Shown piece after piece: positions 8,768 to 18,136 of a DNA stretch of 64,000 nt; positions within the stretch are counted from its first letter, which is position 1; every line of letters starts with the position of its first letter. Both the position numbers and the translations under genes were made by a program. The notes under the pieces were generated by a model. The model was not told where the DNA came from. It made no database searches and worked only from the letters and a program-made list of their open reading frames with translations. This DNA is from DASSUW01 sp963806395 (GTDB taxonomy: Bacteria > Actinomycetota > Thermoleophilia > Solirubrobacterales > Solirubrobacteraceae), in assembly GCA_963806395.1 (NCBI GenBank), contig CAWDYI010000013.1, positions 48,602 to 112,601 of the forward strand. The letters are read 5' to 3'.

Positions 8768-9571
8768 CTAGTCGCGGTCGGACAGGTCCTTGATCCTGAT
8801 GTTGCGGAACGACACGACGTCGTTCTCCCCGCCGTGCGCCTGCAGGCCGACGTAGCCGACCAGTCCGCGTGACTCGGAGCCGGGATCGTTGGGGCGGCCT
8901 GGGAACGGCACGCCTGGGACGTTCTCGTACTCGTTGATGATCGCGCCGTTGCGGATCACCGTGTAGTGCTGGCCGACGACCTTGATCTCGAGGTCGTTCC
9001 AGACGCCCTTCGCCGTCGGGCGCGACTGGGCGCCGTCGATGTCCGCGAACCCGTAGATCGAGCCGGTCTTGCGCGGGTCGAACGGCTCTACGTCCGGCGA
9101 GTCGTTGATCTGCACCTCGTGGCCGCAGTTGACGGCGACCCACCCCGCGTTGTTCTGCTCGTTGCCGTCGAACGTCGTCGGGCAGCCGGGCACCGGTGGC
9201 CGCGGCGCAGGGAAGCGCACCTGCACACCGCTGTTCGCGCGCTGGCCGGAGTCCGGCGCGTCGTCGCGGAACTGCAGCTTGAGCGAGAAGTCGCCGTACG
9301 GGCGCGCCGCGTACCAGAGCACGCCCAGGCCCGAGTCGCCGGGCTCCGACCGCGCCGTACCGTCGCGCTGCAGCGTCATGGATGCCCCGCCGGCGTACCG
9401 CCAGCGTTCGAAGCAGCGCCGGCTGCCGTCGAAGATCACCTCATAGCCGCCGCGCTCAGCGCCGCAGCGGAGCTTGTGGCCGTGCGAGCGGTCCCCGGTC
9501 CTGGCTGCGGCCGGTATGGCAACGAGCGCGGCCAGTGTCGCGAGTACGAGCAGCGCAACGAGTCTGCGCAT
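8768..9571 (-). CDS. Secreted DUF1080 (3-keto-disaccharide hydrolase-like) protein
   Basis: 267 residues with a clear Sec signal (MRRLVALLVLATLAALVAIPAAA). The body is a concanavalin-like beta sandwich of the DUF1080 family: FDGSRRCFERW, DFSLKLQFRDDA, NSGVQVRF, GHEVQINDSPD, TGSIYGFADI, VWNDLEIKVVGQHYTVIRNG and the final GYVGLQAHGGENDVVSFRNIRIK. Members cleave 3-keto-glycosides or bind glycans outside the cell; the substrate here is unknown. A strong ribosome site (GGGAGGA) lies just before the ATG. Its stop codon directly abuts the O-methyltransferase remnant. Confidence 0.88.
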   Translation of the reverse strand: MRRLVALLVLATLAALVAIPAAARTGDRSHGHKLRCGAERGGYEVIFDGSRRCFERWRYAGGASMTLQRDGTARSEPGDSGLGVLWYAARPYGDFSLKLQFRDDAPDSGQRANSGVQVRFPAPRPPVPGCPTTFDGNEQNNAGWVAVNCGHEVQINDSPDVEPFDPRKTGSIYGFADIDGAQSRPTAKGVWNDLEIKVVGQHYTVIRNGAIINEYENVPGVPFPGRPNDPGSESRGLVGYVGLQAHGGENDVVSFRNIRIKDLSDRD

Positions 9572-9651
9572 CAGTTCCTCCCATCCGCCGGTGGTGCCTC
9601 CGCCCTAGAGGCTACAAAGGGGTTTGGAAAGTTGGGGTTGGGCTCGTTGCG

Positions 9652-9666
9652 GCCGATAACCAGTAA
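9652..9666 (+). promoter_or_regulatory. Possible -10 element (GCCGATAA) of a leaderless promoter for the diguanylate cyclase gene
   Basis: GCCGATAA at 9652-9659 equals the consensus -10 box of flagellar-type sigma-28 promoters and ends 7 bases before the ATG at 9667, so transcription would start at or next to the start codon. No TAAA -35 lies at the expected 14-16 base distance (a GAAA lies ~21 bases upstream), so the match is partial and could be chance. ATAA within it could equally serve an ordinary sigma factor. Confidence 0.3.
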
Positions 9667-10725
9667 ATGGCGGAAGCAGGGACATGGCTGTGCCCGACGC
9701 AGCTCCATCGCGAGCGGCTGCTCGACATGGAAAGCCGGCTCGCGCGGCCGCGCGCGATCATGTACGGCTCGCTCGCGATCGCCTTCGTCATCGGCATCCC
9801 GTGGGTCGGCTCGTGGACGCTGATCCCCCTCGCCGGCGCGGTCCTCAGCTACAGCCTGCTCAAGCCCCGGATCGCGACCAGTGAGCGTCCGGAATACGTG
9901 ATCGCCGCTACGGTCGTGATCGCGCAGCTGCTGATCGGGCTCGGCATCGCGCTCAGCGGCGGCCCGCACAGCCCGGTCATCGCGATGCTGCTCCTGCCGA
10001 TCGTCACGCTGCCGGCCCGATTCACGGCCGCCGGTGTGTACGCGGGGCTGGGCGTGAGCATCGTCGTGCTGCTGCTCTCCACGCTGGCGGTGTCTCCCGC
10101 GGACTTCGCCGCCGATCCCACCTACACGCTCGTCGGCCTGGCCACCGTGATCGGGCTGGCAGCGTTCGCGCAGGCCCTCATGCGCGCGGAGATGCAGCAG
10201 CGCTCCGAGGCCGTGCTCGACCCGCTCACCGGCCTGCTCAACCGCAAGGCACTCGCCAGCCGGTTCGACGAGATCGCGCAGCAGGCGACGCTGACCGGCG
10301 CTCCGGTCACCCTGATCGCCTGTGACCTCGACCACTTCAAGCAGGTCAACGACGTCCACGGGCACGACCGCGGCGACGCGGTGCTCAAGGATGCCGCCTA
10401 CGTGCTGCGCAAGCACCTGCGCTCGTTCGAGCTCGCGTACCGGCTCGGCGGCGAGGAGTTCCTGATCGTGCTCCCTGGCGTCGCTCTCCTGGAAGGCCAG
10501 GCGATCGCGCAGCGCGCCTGCTCCGGGTTCGAGGACGCACGACCCGGCGGCCTCGCGGTCACCGCATCGTTCGGCGTGGCTGCGGCGAGCGGCGAGGACG
10601 TGGTGTTCGAGCACCTCTTCCGGGACGCCGACGCCGCGCTCTACGAGGCCAAGCGGACCGGCCGTAACCGCGTCGTGGCCGCCGGCGGTCAGGCGACCGC
10701 CGCGCCCGCAGCGCTGGCTGCCTGA
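9667..10725 (+). CDS. Membrane-bound diguanylate cyclase (GGDEF)
   Basis: 352 residues: about five or six membrane segments in residues 30-170, then a GGDEF domain (~183-335). DPLTGLLNRKAL, CDLDHFKQVND and the active-site GGEEF (261-265) are intact, so it should make cyclic di-GMP from GTP. The inhibitory I-site (RxxD five residues before GGEEF) reads R252-S-F-E255, i.e. Asp replaced by Glu, so product inhibition may be weakened. The start is ATG 9667 with no clear ribosome site, consistent with a leaderless transcript. It ends 3 bases from the convergent penicillin-binding protein gene. Confidence 0.92.
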   Translation: MAEAGTWLCPTQLHRERLLDMESRLARPRAIMYGSLAIAFVIGIPWVGSWTLIPLAGAVLSYSLLKPRIATSERPEYVIAATVVIAQLLIGLGIALSGGPHSPVIAMLLLPIVTLPARFTAAGVYAGLGVSIVVLLLSTLAVSPADFAADPTYTLVGLATVIGLAAFAQALMRAEMQQRSEAVLDPLTGLLNRKALASRFDEIAQQATLTGAPVTLIACDLDHFKQVNDVHGHDRGDAVLKDAAYVLRKHLRSFELAYRLGGEEFLIVLPGVALLEGQAIAQRACSGFEDARPGGLAVTASFGVAAASGEDVVFEHLFRDADAALYEAKRTGRNRVVAAGGQATAAPAALAA

Positions 10726-10728
10726 GCG

Positions 10729-12381
10729 TCAGCCGCCGAGCGCGGCCTGGAGCGTCTCCCGGGCGACCGGGGCCGCCGCCGTGCCGCCGAAGCCCGCGCC
10801 GACGAGCATCACGGCGACGGCGAACCGCGGCCGGTCGGCCGGGGCGAAGGCGACGAACCACGCGTCGGCGTCCTTCGGGTCCGACGAGTTCGGGCGCAGT
10901 TCGGCGGTGCCGGTCTTGCCGGCGACCTGCACGCCTGGGATCGCGGCGGCGGTGCCGGTGCCGGAGCGCACGACGTCGACCATCATCGAGCGCACCTGAC
11001 GAGCGACCTTCGCCGACACCGCCCGCCGGCGGACCACGCGCTCGAGCGTGGTGACCCGCGGCTGCGCACGGCGCCCGCCGCTCGCGATCGTCGCGCCGAC
11101 GCTCGCCATCACCAGCGGCGTGGCGAGGTCTCGCTCCTGGCCGATCGCGGCGGATCCGACGGCGAGGCTGTCCTTGAGCTCGGACGCCGCCGAGATCGTG
11201 CTCGGCTTCGCCGCCGGGATCCGCGACCGCTCGTTGAACCCGAACGCGCGCGCGGCGGCGACGAGGCGGCGGGCGCCGACCTCGGCGCCGAGCGGAGCGA
11301 AGACCGAGTTGCACGAGTGCGCGAACGAATGTTGCAGCGTCCCGCCACAGGACTCGCCTCCGGCGTTGCGCAACTGGACCCCCGACAGCGTCGCCGACGT
11401 GCGGACCGGATACGTCGTCGACGGCGTCGCGACCCGGTGCTGCAGTGCCGCGGCGGCCGTGATGATCTTGAAGACCGAGCCGGGCGGCTGCGGCGCCGAC
11501 ACGGCGAGGCCCGCGAGCGCCTTCACGGCGCCGTCGCGCGGCCGGATCACGGCGACGCCGCCGACCCGGTCGCCAAGCGCGTTGGCCGCGGCCCGCGACA
11601 GCGCCGGCTCGATCGTCGTGCGCACCGGGCGGCCCTTCTTCGCGCGCGTCGTGGCGACGACCCGCTCCCCGAACAGCAGCCGCGCCGAGGGGTGACCGCC
11701 GAGCCGGTCGTCGTACTGGCGCTGGAGGCCGTCGGCGAGCGCCGTGCCCTCCAGCCGCGTGCCGTCCGCCGCCAGCACCGGCGCGCGCCGCGGCTCCCGT
11801 CCGGCGCGCCGCACGACGGCCTCGTCGCTGCGCAGGCCCGGGAGGCGAAGCGCGAAGCTCCAGTCGATGCCCGCATCGTCACCCGTCCCGGACACCCGCA
11901 GCGCCATCCGGCCGCGCAGCCGGCCGAAGATGTCGGTCTGGACGGCGACCGGCACGGTGATCCGGCCGTCGCGCTCACCGCCTGGCGTCCCGACGCTCAC
12001 CGCGCGGACGCCGGCGGCCCGATCGGCGTTCCGATAGGCGGTCACGAACCGCCGCTCCGGCGTGGTGGCCCGCGCGCGCGGGCTCAGCTCCCGCCACATC
12101 GCCGCGTGGTCGCGGCGCTCCCACGCGGCCACGAAGCGCTCGGCCGCGTCACGGCGCGCGTCGGCCGCGTTCTCGTGCGAGCGCCATAGATACACGCCGC
12201 CCGCGGCCGCGCCGAGCACCAGCAGCAGGAGCAGGAGCCGGACGACGATCCGCCCCCACTCGCGACCGCCGCCGCCCCTGCGCCGCCGCCTGCGCCGCCG
12301 GGCGCCGCTCCGGCCGGTGTCGAGCAGGACGGATCCGGCCCGGGGGCCAGGGGTCGAGTAGCGCGAACGGCGACGGGGCAT
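10729..12381 (-). CDS. Penicillin-binding protein (class B-type transpeptidase) with NTF2-like N-terminal domain
   Basis: 550 residues. A basic cytoplasmic tail leads to one membrane helix (~46-66, RLLLLLLVLGAAAGGVYLW), an NTF2-like MecA-N-type domain (~72-180), a linker/dimerisation region and a transpeptidase domain. The catalytic set is S301-V-F-K304 (PPGSVFKII), S355-C-N357 and AGKTGTAEL, all present. It should cross-link peptidoglycan outside the membrane. GC-rich arginine runs near residues 28-40 look like low-complexity sequence. The ATG at 12381 precedes the membrane helix well. Monocistronic; it is convergent with the diguanylate cyclase gene. Confidence 0.9.
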   Translation of the reverse strand: MPRRRSRYSTPGPRAGSVLLDTGRSGARRRRRRRRGGGGREWGRIVVRLLLLLLVLGAAAGGVYLWRSHENAADARRDAAERFVAAWERRDHAAMWRELSPRARATTPERRFVTAYRNADRAAGVRAVSVGTPGGERDGRITVPVAVQTDIFGRLRGRMALRVSGTGDDAGIDWSFALRLPGLRSDEAVVRRAGREPRRAPVLAADGTRLEGTALADGLQRQYDDRLGGHPSARLLFGERVVATTRAKKGRPVRTTIEPALSRAAANALGDRVGGVAVIRPRDGAVKALAGLAVSAPQPPGSVFKIITAAAALQHRVATPSTTYPVRTSATLSGVQLRNAGGESCGGTLQHSFAHSCNSVFAPLGAEVGARRLVAAARAFGFNERSRIPAAKPSTISAASELKDSLAVGSAAIGQERDLATPLVMASVGATIASGGRRAQPRVTTLERVVRRRAVSAKVARQVRSMMVDVVRSGTGTAAAIPGVQVAGKTGTAELRPNSSDPKDADAWFVAFAPADRPRFAVAVMLVGAGFGGTAAAPVARETLQAALGG

Positions 12382-12409
12382 TCGCCGTTGGTTCTAGCGG
12401 GCGCGGGTG

Positions 12410-12718
12410 TCAGTTGTGGGTGAGCGACTCCTGGAAGGCGGCGAATGCCGACGCGGAGAGCTGCACGGAAACCACGTCGTCGTGCGAGCCGGCGAACAGG
12501 ATCACGTCCCCGTTGTCCGCTACGTGACCGCCGAACACGTGCTGCTGTTGCATGCGGGTTCCGCGCTTCTCGAGCGCGAGGATCTCCAGCGTCTCGCTGA
12601 GCCAGCGCGTCAGCGCGCGGCTGAACAGCACGCCCTGCAAGCCGTTGGAGATCACGATCGCCCGGTTGTCGACGTACACGTACGGGGCCGGCGCCTGGAC
12701 AGCGAGCATGAGCGTCAT
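12410..12718 (-). CDS. Hypothetical protein, 102 residues
   Basis: A soluble protein with no family I recognise. It has a beta-rich start (YVYVDNRAIVISNGLQGVLF), a helical middle (ALTRWLSETLEILALEKRG) and ends VVSVQLSASAFAAFQESLTHN. The ATG at 12718 is favoured; a second Met lies 9 bases downstream. It reads divergently from the NAD kinase gene (43 bases between starts) and ends 28 bases after the penicillin-binding protein start on the same strand, so they may be co-transcribed. The coding call rests on an uninterrupted, well-composed frame. Confidence 0.6.
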   Translation of the reverse strand: MTLMLAVQAPAPYVYVDNRAIVISNGLQGVLFSRALTRWLSETLEILALEKRGTRMQQQHVFGGHVADNGDVILFAGSHDDVVSVQLSASAFAAFQESLTHN

Positions 12719-12761
12719 GTCCGGGAGTGTGGCGCACGCCCGGGACGGTAGGTTGCCGCCA

Positions 12762-13667
12762 GTGACAACCGAGCCCGCGTTCCAGCGCGTTGCCGTCGTC
12801 GTGCATCCCACGCGCCCCGTCGACGGCGCGATGGCCACGTTGAAGCGGTGGACCGAGCAGCACGGCATCGACCTGGTGCAGCTCGCGAACCGCGGGGAGA
12901 CGCACCGCCGGGTCGCGGCAGCGGCGCACGTCGATACACACGACCTCGTGATCGCGCTCGGCGGCGACGGCACCGTGCTCGGCGCGCTGCGCACGGCCGC
13001 CACCCCGGCCACACCCGTCCTCGGCGTGGCATGCGGCAGCCTCGGCGCGCTCAGCGCGGTGACGGCCGAGGAACTCGCGGACGCGCTCGAGCGCGTGCGG
13101 GCGGGCGACTGGACGCCACGGTCGCTCCCGGCGCTGACGATCGCCGCCGACGGCGGGGCCGACGACTGGGCGCTCAACGACTTCGTCGTCGTCCGCCGCG
13201 GCGCCGGTCAGGTCGCCGCCACCGTCACCGTCGACGACGAGCAGTACGTGCGGCTCGCCGGTGACGGGGTGGTCGTCGCCACCGCGCTGGGCTCGAGCGC
13301 GTACTCGATGGCGGCCGGAGGGCCCGTCCTGGCCGCGGGCACGCCGGGCTTCGTGTGCACGCCGCTGGCGATGCACGGCGGCAGCGCTCCGCCGCTCGTC
13401 GTGCCGTCCGACGCCACGCTGACGATCGACGTCCGCCCCGGCCACGCCGGCTTCGACATCGAGATCGACGGCAGTCGCGGCGCGCCGCCCTCGCACCGGT
13501 TCGTGGTCAGCCTGCACGCCGGCAAGGCGACCCTCGTCACCTTCCGGCCGGCCGGCCGCGGCCTCGCCGGGCTGCGCCGGCGACGGCTGATCACCGATAG
13601 TCCGCGGATACTGGCGCGCGACGACCGCGCGCCCGCGCCGCACGAACGGCCGCCGCAAGCGTTGTGA
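12762..13667 (+). CDS. NAD kinase / diacylglycerol-kinase-like protein
   Basis: 301 residues. ALGGDGTVLGALR is the GGDGT phosphate-binding motif of the NAD kinase superfamily. VACGSLGALSAVTAEEL, WALNDFVVVRRGAGQVAATV and GDGVVVATALGSSAYSMAAGGPV match NAD kinases segment by segment, including the NE/ND and TxTGSTAY-like regions (here TALGSSAY). The reaction would be ATP-dependent phosphorylation of NAD to NADP. The GTG at 12762 is chosen because similarity begins at once (QRVAVVVHPTRP). The last 77 bases overlap the convergent NhaA-DsbA gene. Confidence 0.82.
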   Translation: MTTEPAFQRVAVVVHPTRPVDGAMATLKRWTEQHGIDLVQLANRGETHRRVAAAAHVDTHDLVIALGGDGTVLGALRTAATPATPVLGVACGSLGALSAVTAEELADALERVRAGDWTPRSLPALTIAADGGADDWALNDFVVVRRGAGQVAATVTVDDEQYVRLAGDGVVVATALGSSAYSMAAGGPVLAAGTPGFVCTPLAMHGGSAPPLVVPSDATLTIDVRPGHAGFDIEIDGSRGAPPSHRFVVSLHAGKATLVTFRPAGRGLAGLRRRRLITDSPRILARDDRAPAPHERPPQAL

Positions 13668-15498
13668 CGTCGTAGCCGCCGTGGTGGCGGCTTCCGTTGA
13701 TGAAGAACGTGGGCGTGCCGGCAACGCCGCTCGCGTCGGCGCTCGCCACATCCTCGGTGACGCGCTCGAGGTACGCGCGGCGGTGGAGCTCGTCCTCGAA
13801 GCGGCTGACGTCGAGGCCGAGCTCCTGCGCGTGCCGCCGCAGGTCGAACGGCATCAGCCCGTCCTGGTCGGCGAGCAGCACGTCGTGCATCGCCCAGAAC
13901 GCGCCCTGGGCCGCCGCCGCCTCGGCGGCCTCGGCTGCCATCTGGGCGTTCGGATGCACGTCGTTGAGCGGAAGGTGGCGCCAGACGTAGCGCAGCTCGT
14001 CGCCGAAGTCCTCGAGCAACTCGCGGATGACGACCTCGGCCTGCCCGCAGTAGGGGCATTGGTAGTCGCCGTACTCGATCAGCGTGACCGGCGCGTCGGC
14101 CGAGCCGCGGATGTGGTCGCGCTCGGGATCGACCTCCTCGGCGAGGTCGAGCATGTCGTCCGCCGTGCCACTGATCTGGCGCGCGCGGACCGACTCGGGC
14201 AGCCGCGCGATCGCCCGGAACACGCCCCAGCTCACCAATGACGCCAGGATCGCGGCCCCCAGCACGCCCAGCTTCGCCTCGGCGAGCTGCTGTCCCTCGA
14301 AGGCATGGCTGGCGATCAGCAGCGAGACCGTGAACCCGATTCCGGCCACCGCTCCGCCACCGACGATCGACGGCCAGCTGATCGACGAGCTGCGGCCCGC
14401 GGAGAACGGACCGCGACGCGAGCCACGTGCCGGCGATCACGCCGAGCGGCTTGCCGACCACGTAGCCGAAGATGATCCCCAGCGTGATCGGCGAGGTGAC
14501 GGCGTCGGCGAGCAGCGCGCCGTCCACGTGGATGCCCGCGTTCGCCAGTGCGAACAGCGGCACGATCACGAAGCTCGTCCACGGATGCAGGCGGTACTGG
14601 AGCCGCTCGTTCGCGGAGATCGCCGACGCCACGCCGAGCTGGGCCGACCGCGCGAGCTCGGGCGTGGGCTGCTCGCGGAACGAGCGCGTCAGCTCGGTCA
14701 CCCGCTCGAGGTCCGTGCGCGCCGGCGGATACGCGCTCGTCACGAGACCGACTGCGAGCCCGGCGATGACCGGATCGATCCCCGACTCGTAGAGCGCGAC
14801 CCACACCGCCACGCCGACGACCGCGGCGGCCGGCCCACGCCACGCGACCGGGCGCGTAGCGCAGCGCGAGCAGGAAGGCGAAGAAGCCGGCTGCGAGCGC
14901 GAGCGGGCCGAGCGAGACGTGCTCGGTGTAGACCGTCGCGATCACGATCAGCGCGACGAGGTCGTCGATCACCACGAGCGTCAGGAGACGTACGACGCAG
15001 TCGCGTCGCTCCGGGCGCCACCAGCGCGAGCACGCCGAGCGCGAACGCCGTGTCGGTCGACATCGCGACGCCCCAGCCGCCGGCCCCGTCGCCGCCGGCG
15101 TTGAAGGCCAGGAAGATCAGGACCGGTAGTGACATGCCCGCTGCCGCGGCCAGCAGCGGGATCGCGATCCGCCGCCGCTCCCGCAGCGAACCGAGGTCGA
15201 GCTCGCGCTTGGCCTCGAGGCCGACGACGAGGAAGTAGAACGTCATCAGCCCCTGGTTGACCCACTCGCGCAGGTTGAGCGAGATGCCGTCGCCGCCGAG
15301 CCGGATCGAGAGCTCCGTCGTCCAGACGGACTCGTAGGAGTCCGACCACGGCGAGTTCGCCCACACCAGCGCGACGACGGTGGCGCCGAGCATCACGACC
15401 GCACCGCCGGACTCGGTGCAGAGGAAGTCGCGGACCGGGGCGGCGAGGTTCCGCGCCCATGCCGTCCTGCCCCTGAGTTGCGTGCTGCCGGTGCTCAA
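13591..15498 (-). pseudogene. nhaA: Na+/H+ antiporter NhaA fused to a DsbA-like thioredoxin domain, broken by three frame shifts
   Basis: Four pieces in successive frames rebuild one ~635-residue protein. Piece 1 (from TTG 15498): NhaA N-terminus (VWANSPW, LMTFYFLVVGLEAKREL, MSTDTAFALGVLALV). Piece 2: LVVIDDLVALIVIATVYTEHV. Piece 3: LYESGIDPVIAGLAVGL and FALANAGIHVDGAL. Piece 4: AGIGFTVSLLIAS, then a thioredoxin-fold domain (YGDYQCPYCGQAEVVIREL...GTPTFFINGSRHHGGYD). Each break is mended by removing one base: near 14994, in the GGG at 14850-14852, and near 14415. Net +3 restores the first frame. NhaA exchanges Na+ for H+; a C-terminal DsbA-like domain is a known actinobacterial architecture. 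Sequencing error is likelier than decay. The TTG start is uncertain. Confidence 0.85.
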
Positions 15499-15538
15499 TT
15501 CGCGGACGGATTCTGACGCCGTGCGATGATCGGCGCCG

Positions 15539-16129
15539 ATGACCGCTCGCCCCTACCGCGTGGTGATGCTGGGCGCGCCGGGTTCGGGCAAGAGCACGCA
15601 CGCCGCGCGCCTGGCCGAGCGGCTGGGCGCCGCGCACCTCAACCTCGGGTCGCTGTTCCGGGAGGTGGCCGCCGAGGACTCGGACCGCGCACGCGCGATC
15701 GGCGAACTGGTCGCGGACGGCAAGCTGGTGCCGGACGAGATCGCCGACCAGATCATCCGCGAGCGGCTTCAGGCCCTCCCGGCGGAGCGCGACTTCGTCC
15801 TCGAGGGCTACCCGCGAAACGCCGCCCAGGCCGATGCCCTGCACCGCGTGCTCGCCGACCTCGGGCAGCTCGAGCCGCAACCGGTCGTGGTGACGCTCGA
15901 CACGAGCCGTGACGAGCTCCTGCGCCGTCTGCGCCTACGCCGGGACATCGAGGGACGCACCGACGACAGCGACGACGCGATCGCCCGGCGGCTGGAGATC
16001 TACGACGCCACGACCACGCCTGTGGCGGGCATGATGGCGGCCTGGGCCGACGTGGTGCCGATCGACGGCGACCAGTCCGTCGACGCCGTCGCCAAGGAGA
16101 TCGTGGACGCGCTGGACCTCCCGGGCTGA
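15539..16129 (+). CDS. Adenylate kinase-like nucleoside monophosphate kinase
   Basis: 196 residues. P-loop GAPGSGKSTHAARL, NMP-binding LGSLFREV, GKLVPDEIADQII and the DFVLEGYPRN segment (EGYPR in place of DGFPR), with a short zinc-free lid region (IEGRTDDSDDAIARRL). It catalyses ATP + AMP = 2 ADP or an equivalent NMP reaction. The main adk of actinobacteria normally sits in the ribosomal-protein cluster, which is not here, so this may be a second copy. ATG 15539 is preferred over an out-of-frame ATG at 15526. It is divergent from nhaA and convergent with ligA 6 bases downstream. Confidence 0.85.
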   Translation: MTARPYRVVMLGAPGSGKSTHAARLAERLGAAHLNLGSLFREVAAEDSDRARAIGELVADGKLVPDEIADQIIRERLQALPAERDFVLEGYPRNAAQADALHRVLADLGQLEPQPVVVTLDTSRDELLRRLRLRRDIEGRTDDSDDAIARRLEIYDATTTPVAGMMAAWADVVPIDGDQSVDAVAKEIVDALDLPG

Positions 16130-16135
16130 CCCCGG

Positions 16136-18136
16136 TCAGGCGACGCCGGCGTCGATCAGCATGCGCCAGATCGCGTCCTGATCGACGACCTCGACGCCCA
16201 GCTTCTCGGCCTTGGCGGTCTTGGCCGCGCCGACGTTGGCGCCGCAGATCAGCATGTCCGTGTTCGCGGACACCGATGAGGCGGTTGTCGCGCCGGCGCG
16301 CTCGCACAGGCGCTGGAAGGCGGGTCGCCCGACCTTCTCGCCGCTGCGCGGGTCGGCGATCGTGCCGGTGATGACGACCGTCTTGCCGGCCAGCGGGGCG
16401 TCGGAGGCGACCGCGGGCGGGAGGTCCTCTTCGCGAACGTCGAGATCGACCCCGAGCTCGCGCAGGCGCGCGATCTCGGCGCGCGTGGTGTCGCGTGTGA
16501 GGTGCGACCGGAGGCTGGCGGCGACCTTCGGCCCGATGTCCTCGACCTGCTGGAGCGTCTCCTCGTCGGCGTCCGCGACCTCCTCGAGGCTGCCGTAGCC
16601 GGCGCGGCACAGCCGCGTGGCCGTGGCCTCGGACGCCATCGGGATCGCCAGGCCGATCAGCGCGCGCCGCAGGCCGACCGCGCGGCTGCGGTCGATCGAC
16701 TCGAGCATCCGGTCGGCCGACACGTCCGCGATGCCCTCGAAGCCCAGGAGCGTGTCGCGGTCGAGCGCGTAGAAGTCGGACGGGCGATCGAGCAGGCCGG
16801 CCTCGTTGAGGCGCTCGATCCACACCGGGCCGATCGCGTCGATGTCGGCGGAAGCACGCGACGCCCAGTGGATCAGGCGCCGCACGGTCTGCGCCGGGCA
16901 GGTGACGTTGGTGCAGTACAGCTCGCGGCTGTTGCCCTGCTCGGTCAGCGGCTGCCCGCACGACGGGCAGTCGCCCGGCGGCTCGATCTCGCGCTCCGCG
17001 CCGGTGCGCTTGGAGGCGTCCAGCACGCCCGCCACGAACGGGATGACGTCACCGGCGCGGCGCACCAGGACGGTGTCGCCGATCCGCACGTCGCGGGCGC
17101 GGATGACCTCCTGGTTGGCCAGCGTCGCCCGCGTCACCGTCGTCCCGCCCACGAACACCGGCTCGAGCACGGCGACCGGCGCGACCTTGCCGATCTTCCC
17201 CACGTCCCACACGACGTCGGCCAGCACCGTCGTCTTCTCCTCGGCCGCGAACTTGAAGGCGAGCGCGCCGCGCGGGCTGCTGGAGCGCGTGCCGGCCGCC
17301 GCGTAGGCGTTGCGGTCGGCGAGGCGCAGGACGGCGCCGTCGAGGTCGTAGTCGAGGTCGTTGCGCTGCGCCTCGATCGCCGTGATCACCTCCTGCGCGG
17401 CGACGGCATCGTCGCAATGGCGCATGTCGGCCGCCTCGAACCCGAGCCCCCGAAGCGCGCGCTCGAGGTCGGCGTCGGCGCCGTCGGTGGTGTCGAGGTC
17501 GAACGCGAAGAACCGCAGCCGGCGCTCGGCGACGACCGCCGGGTCCTTCGCGCGGACCGTCCCGGCGGCCGCGTTGCGCGGGTTGATCAACGGCTTGTCC
17601 GGGTGCGCGGCGTTGTACGCGGCGAACGTCGAGCGCAGCATCACCGCCTCGCCGCGGACCTCGACCCGCCCCGTTGCGTCGATCCGGTCGGGCACGCCGT
17701 CGGCGAGCGCGCGAACCAGCACCGTCACGTCGTCGCCGGTCGTCCCGTCCCCGCGCGTGATCGCCCGCGCCAGCCGGCCGCGCTCGTACACGACGGCGAG
17801 CGAGAACCCGTCCAGCTTGGGCATCACGACCACCGGCTGGCCGGGGAAGCGGTCGAAGAACGCGGCCACCTGCTCCGGGGTGGTCGCCTTCTCGATCGAC
17901 AGCATCGGCCGGCTGTGGCGCACGGGGGCGTGCAGCACGCCCGCCGCGCCCACCTGCTCGAGCGGGTTGGGATCGGGGGCGAGATCGGGGTGCGCGGCGA
18001 TCAGGGCGCGCAGCTCGTCCTCGATCGCGTCGTAATCGGCGTCGGCCACCAGCGGCTCGCCGCGGTAGTACGTCTCGCGCAGCTCGACGATGCGGCCGGC
18101 GAGCTCCTCGATCCGTTCGCGGGCGTCGGGGCTCAT
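16136..18136 (-). CDS. ligA: NAD-dependent DNA ligase LigA
   Basis: 666 residues, the usual length. An Ia region at the N-terminus (YYRGEPLVADADYDAIEDELRAL), adenylation domain with the nucleotide-accepting Lys in K107-L-D-G, GDGTTGDDVT, and the OB domain (GTRSSSPRGALAFKF...VGKIGKVAPVAVLEPV). A four-Cys zinc finger (CPSCGQPL...CTNVTCPAQ), helix-hairpin-helix repeats (GFEGIADVSADRML, QVEDIGPKVAASL) and a C-terminal BRCT domain (LAGKTVVITGTIADPRSGEK) follow. It seals nicks using NAD. The ATG at 18136 starts right at the conserved N-terminus; in-frame upstream sequence is non-conserved. Confidence 0.93.
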   Translation of the reverse strand: MSPDARERIEELAGRIVELRETYYRGEPLVADADYDAIEDELRALIAAHPDLAPDPNPLEQVGAAGVLHAPVRHSRPMLSIEKATTPEQVAAFFDRFPGQPVVVMPKLDGFSLAVVYERGRLARAITRGDGTTGDDVTVLVRALADGVPDRIDATGRVEVRGEAVMLRSTFAAYNAAHPDKPLINPRNAAAGTVRAKDPAVVAERRLRFFAFDLDTTDGADADLERALRGLGFEAADMRHCDDAVAAQEVITAIEAQRNDLDYDLDGAVLRLADRNAYAAAGTRSSSPRGALAFKFAAEEKTTVLADVVWDVGKIGKVAPVAVLEPVFVGGTTVTRATLANQEVIRARDVRIGDTVLVRRAGDVIPFVAGVLDASKRTGAEREIEPPGDCPSCGQPLTEQGNSRELYCTNVTCPAQTVRRLIHWASRASADIDAIGPVWIERLNEAGLLDRPSDFYALDRDTLLGFEGIADVSADRMLESIDRSRAVGLRRALIGLAIPMASEATATRLCRAGYGSLEEVADADEETLQQVEDIGPKVAASLRSHLTRDTTRAEIARLRELGVDLDVREEDLPPAVASDAPLAGKTVVITGTIADPRSGEKVGRPAFQRLCERAGATTASSVSANTDMLICGANVGAAKTAKAEKLGVEVVDQDAIWRMLIDAGVA

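Noticed and set aside
9572..9666. Possible cyclic-di-GMP riboswitch before the diguanylate cyclase gene
   Set aside because: The gap is only 95 bases and shows no GEMM-like conserved core.
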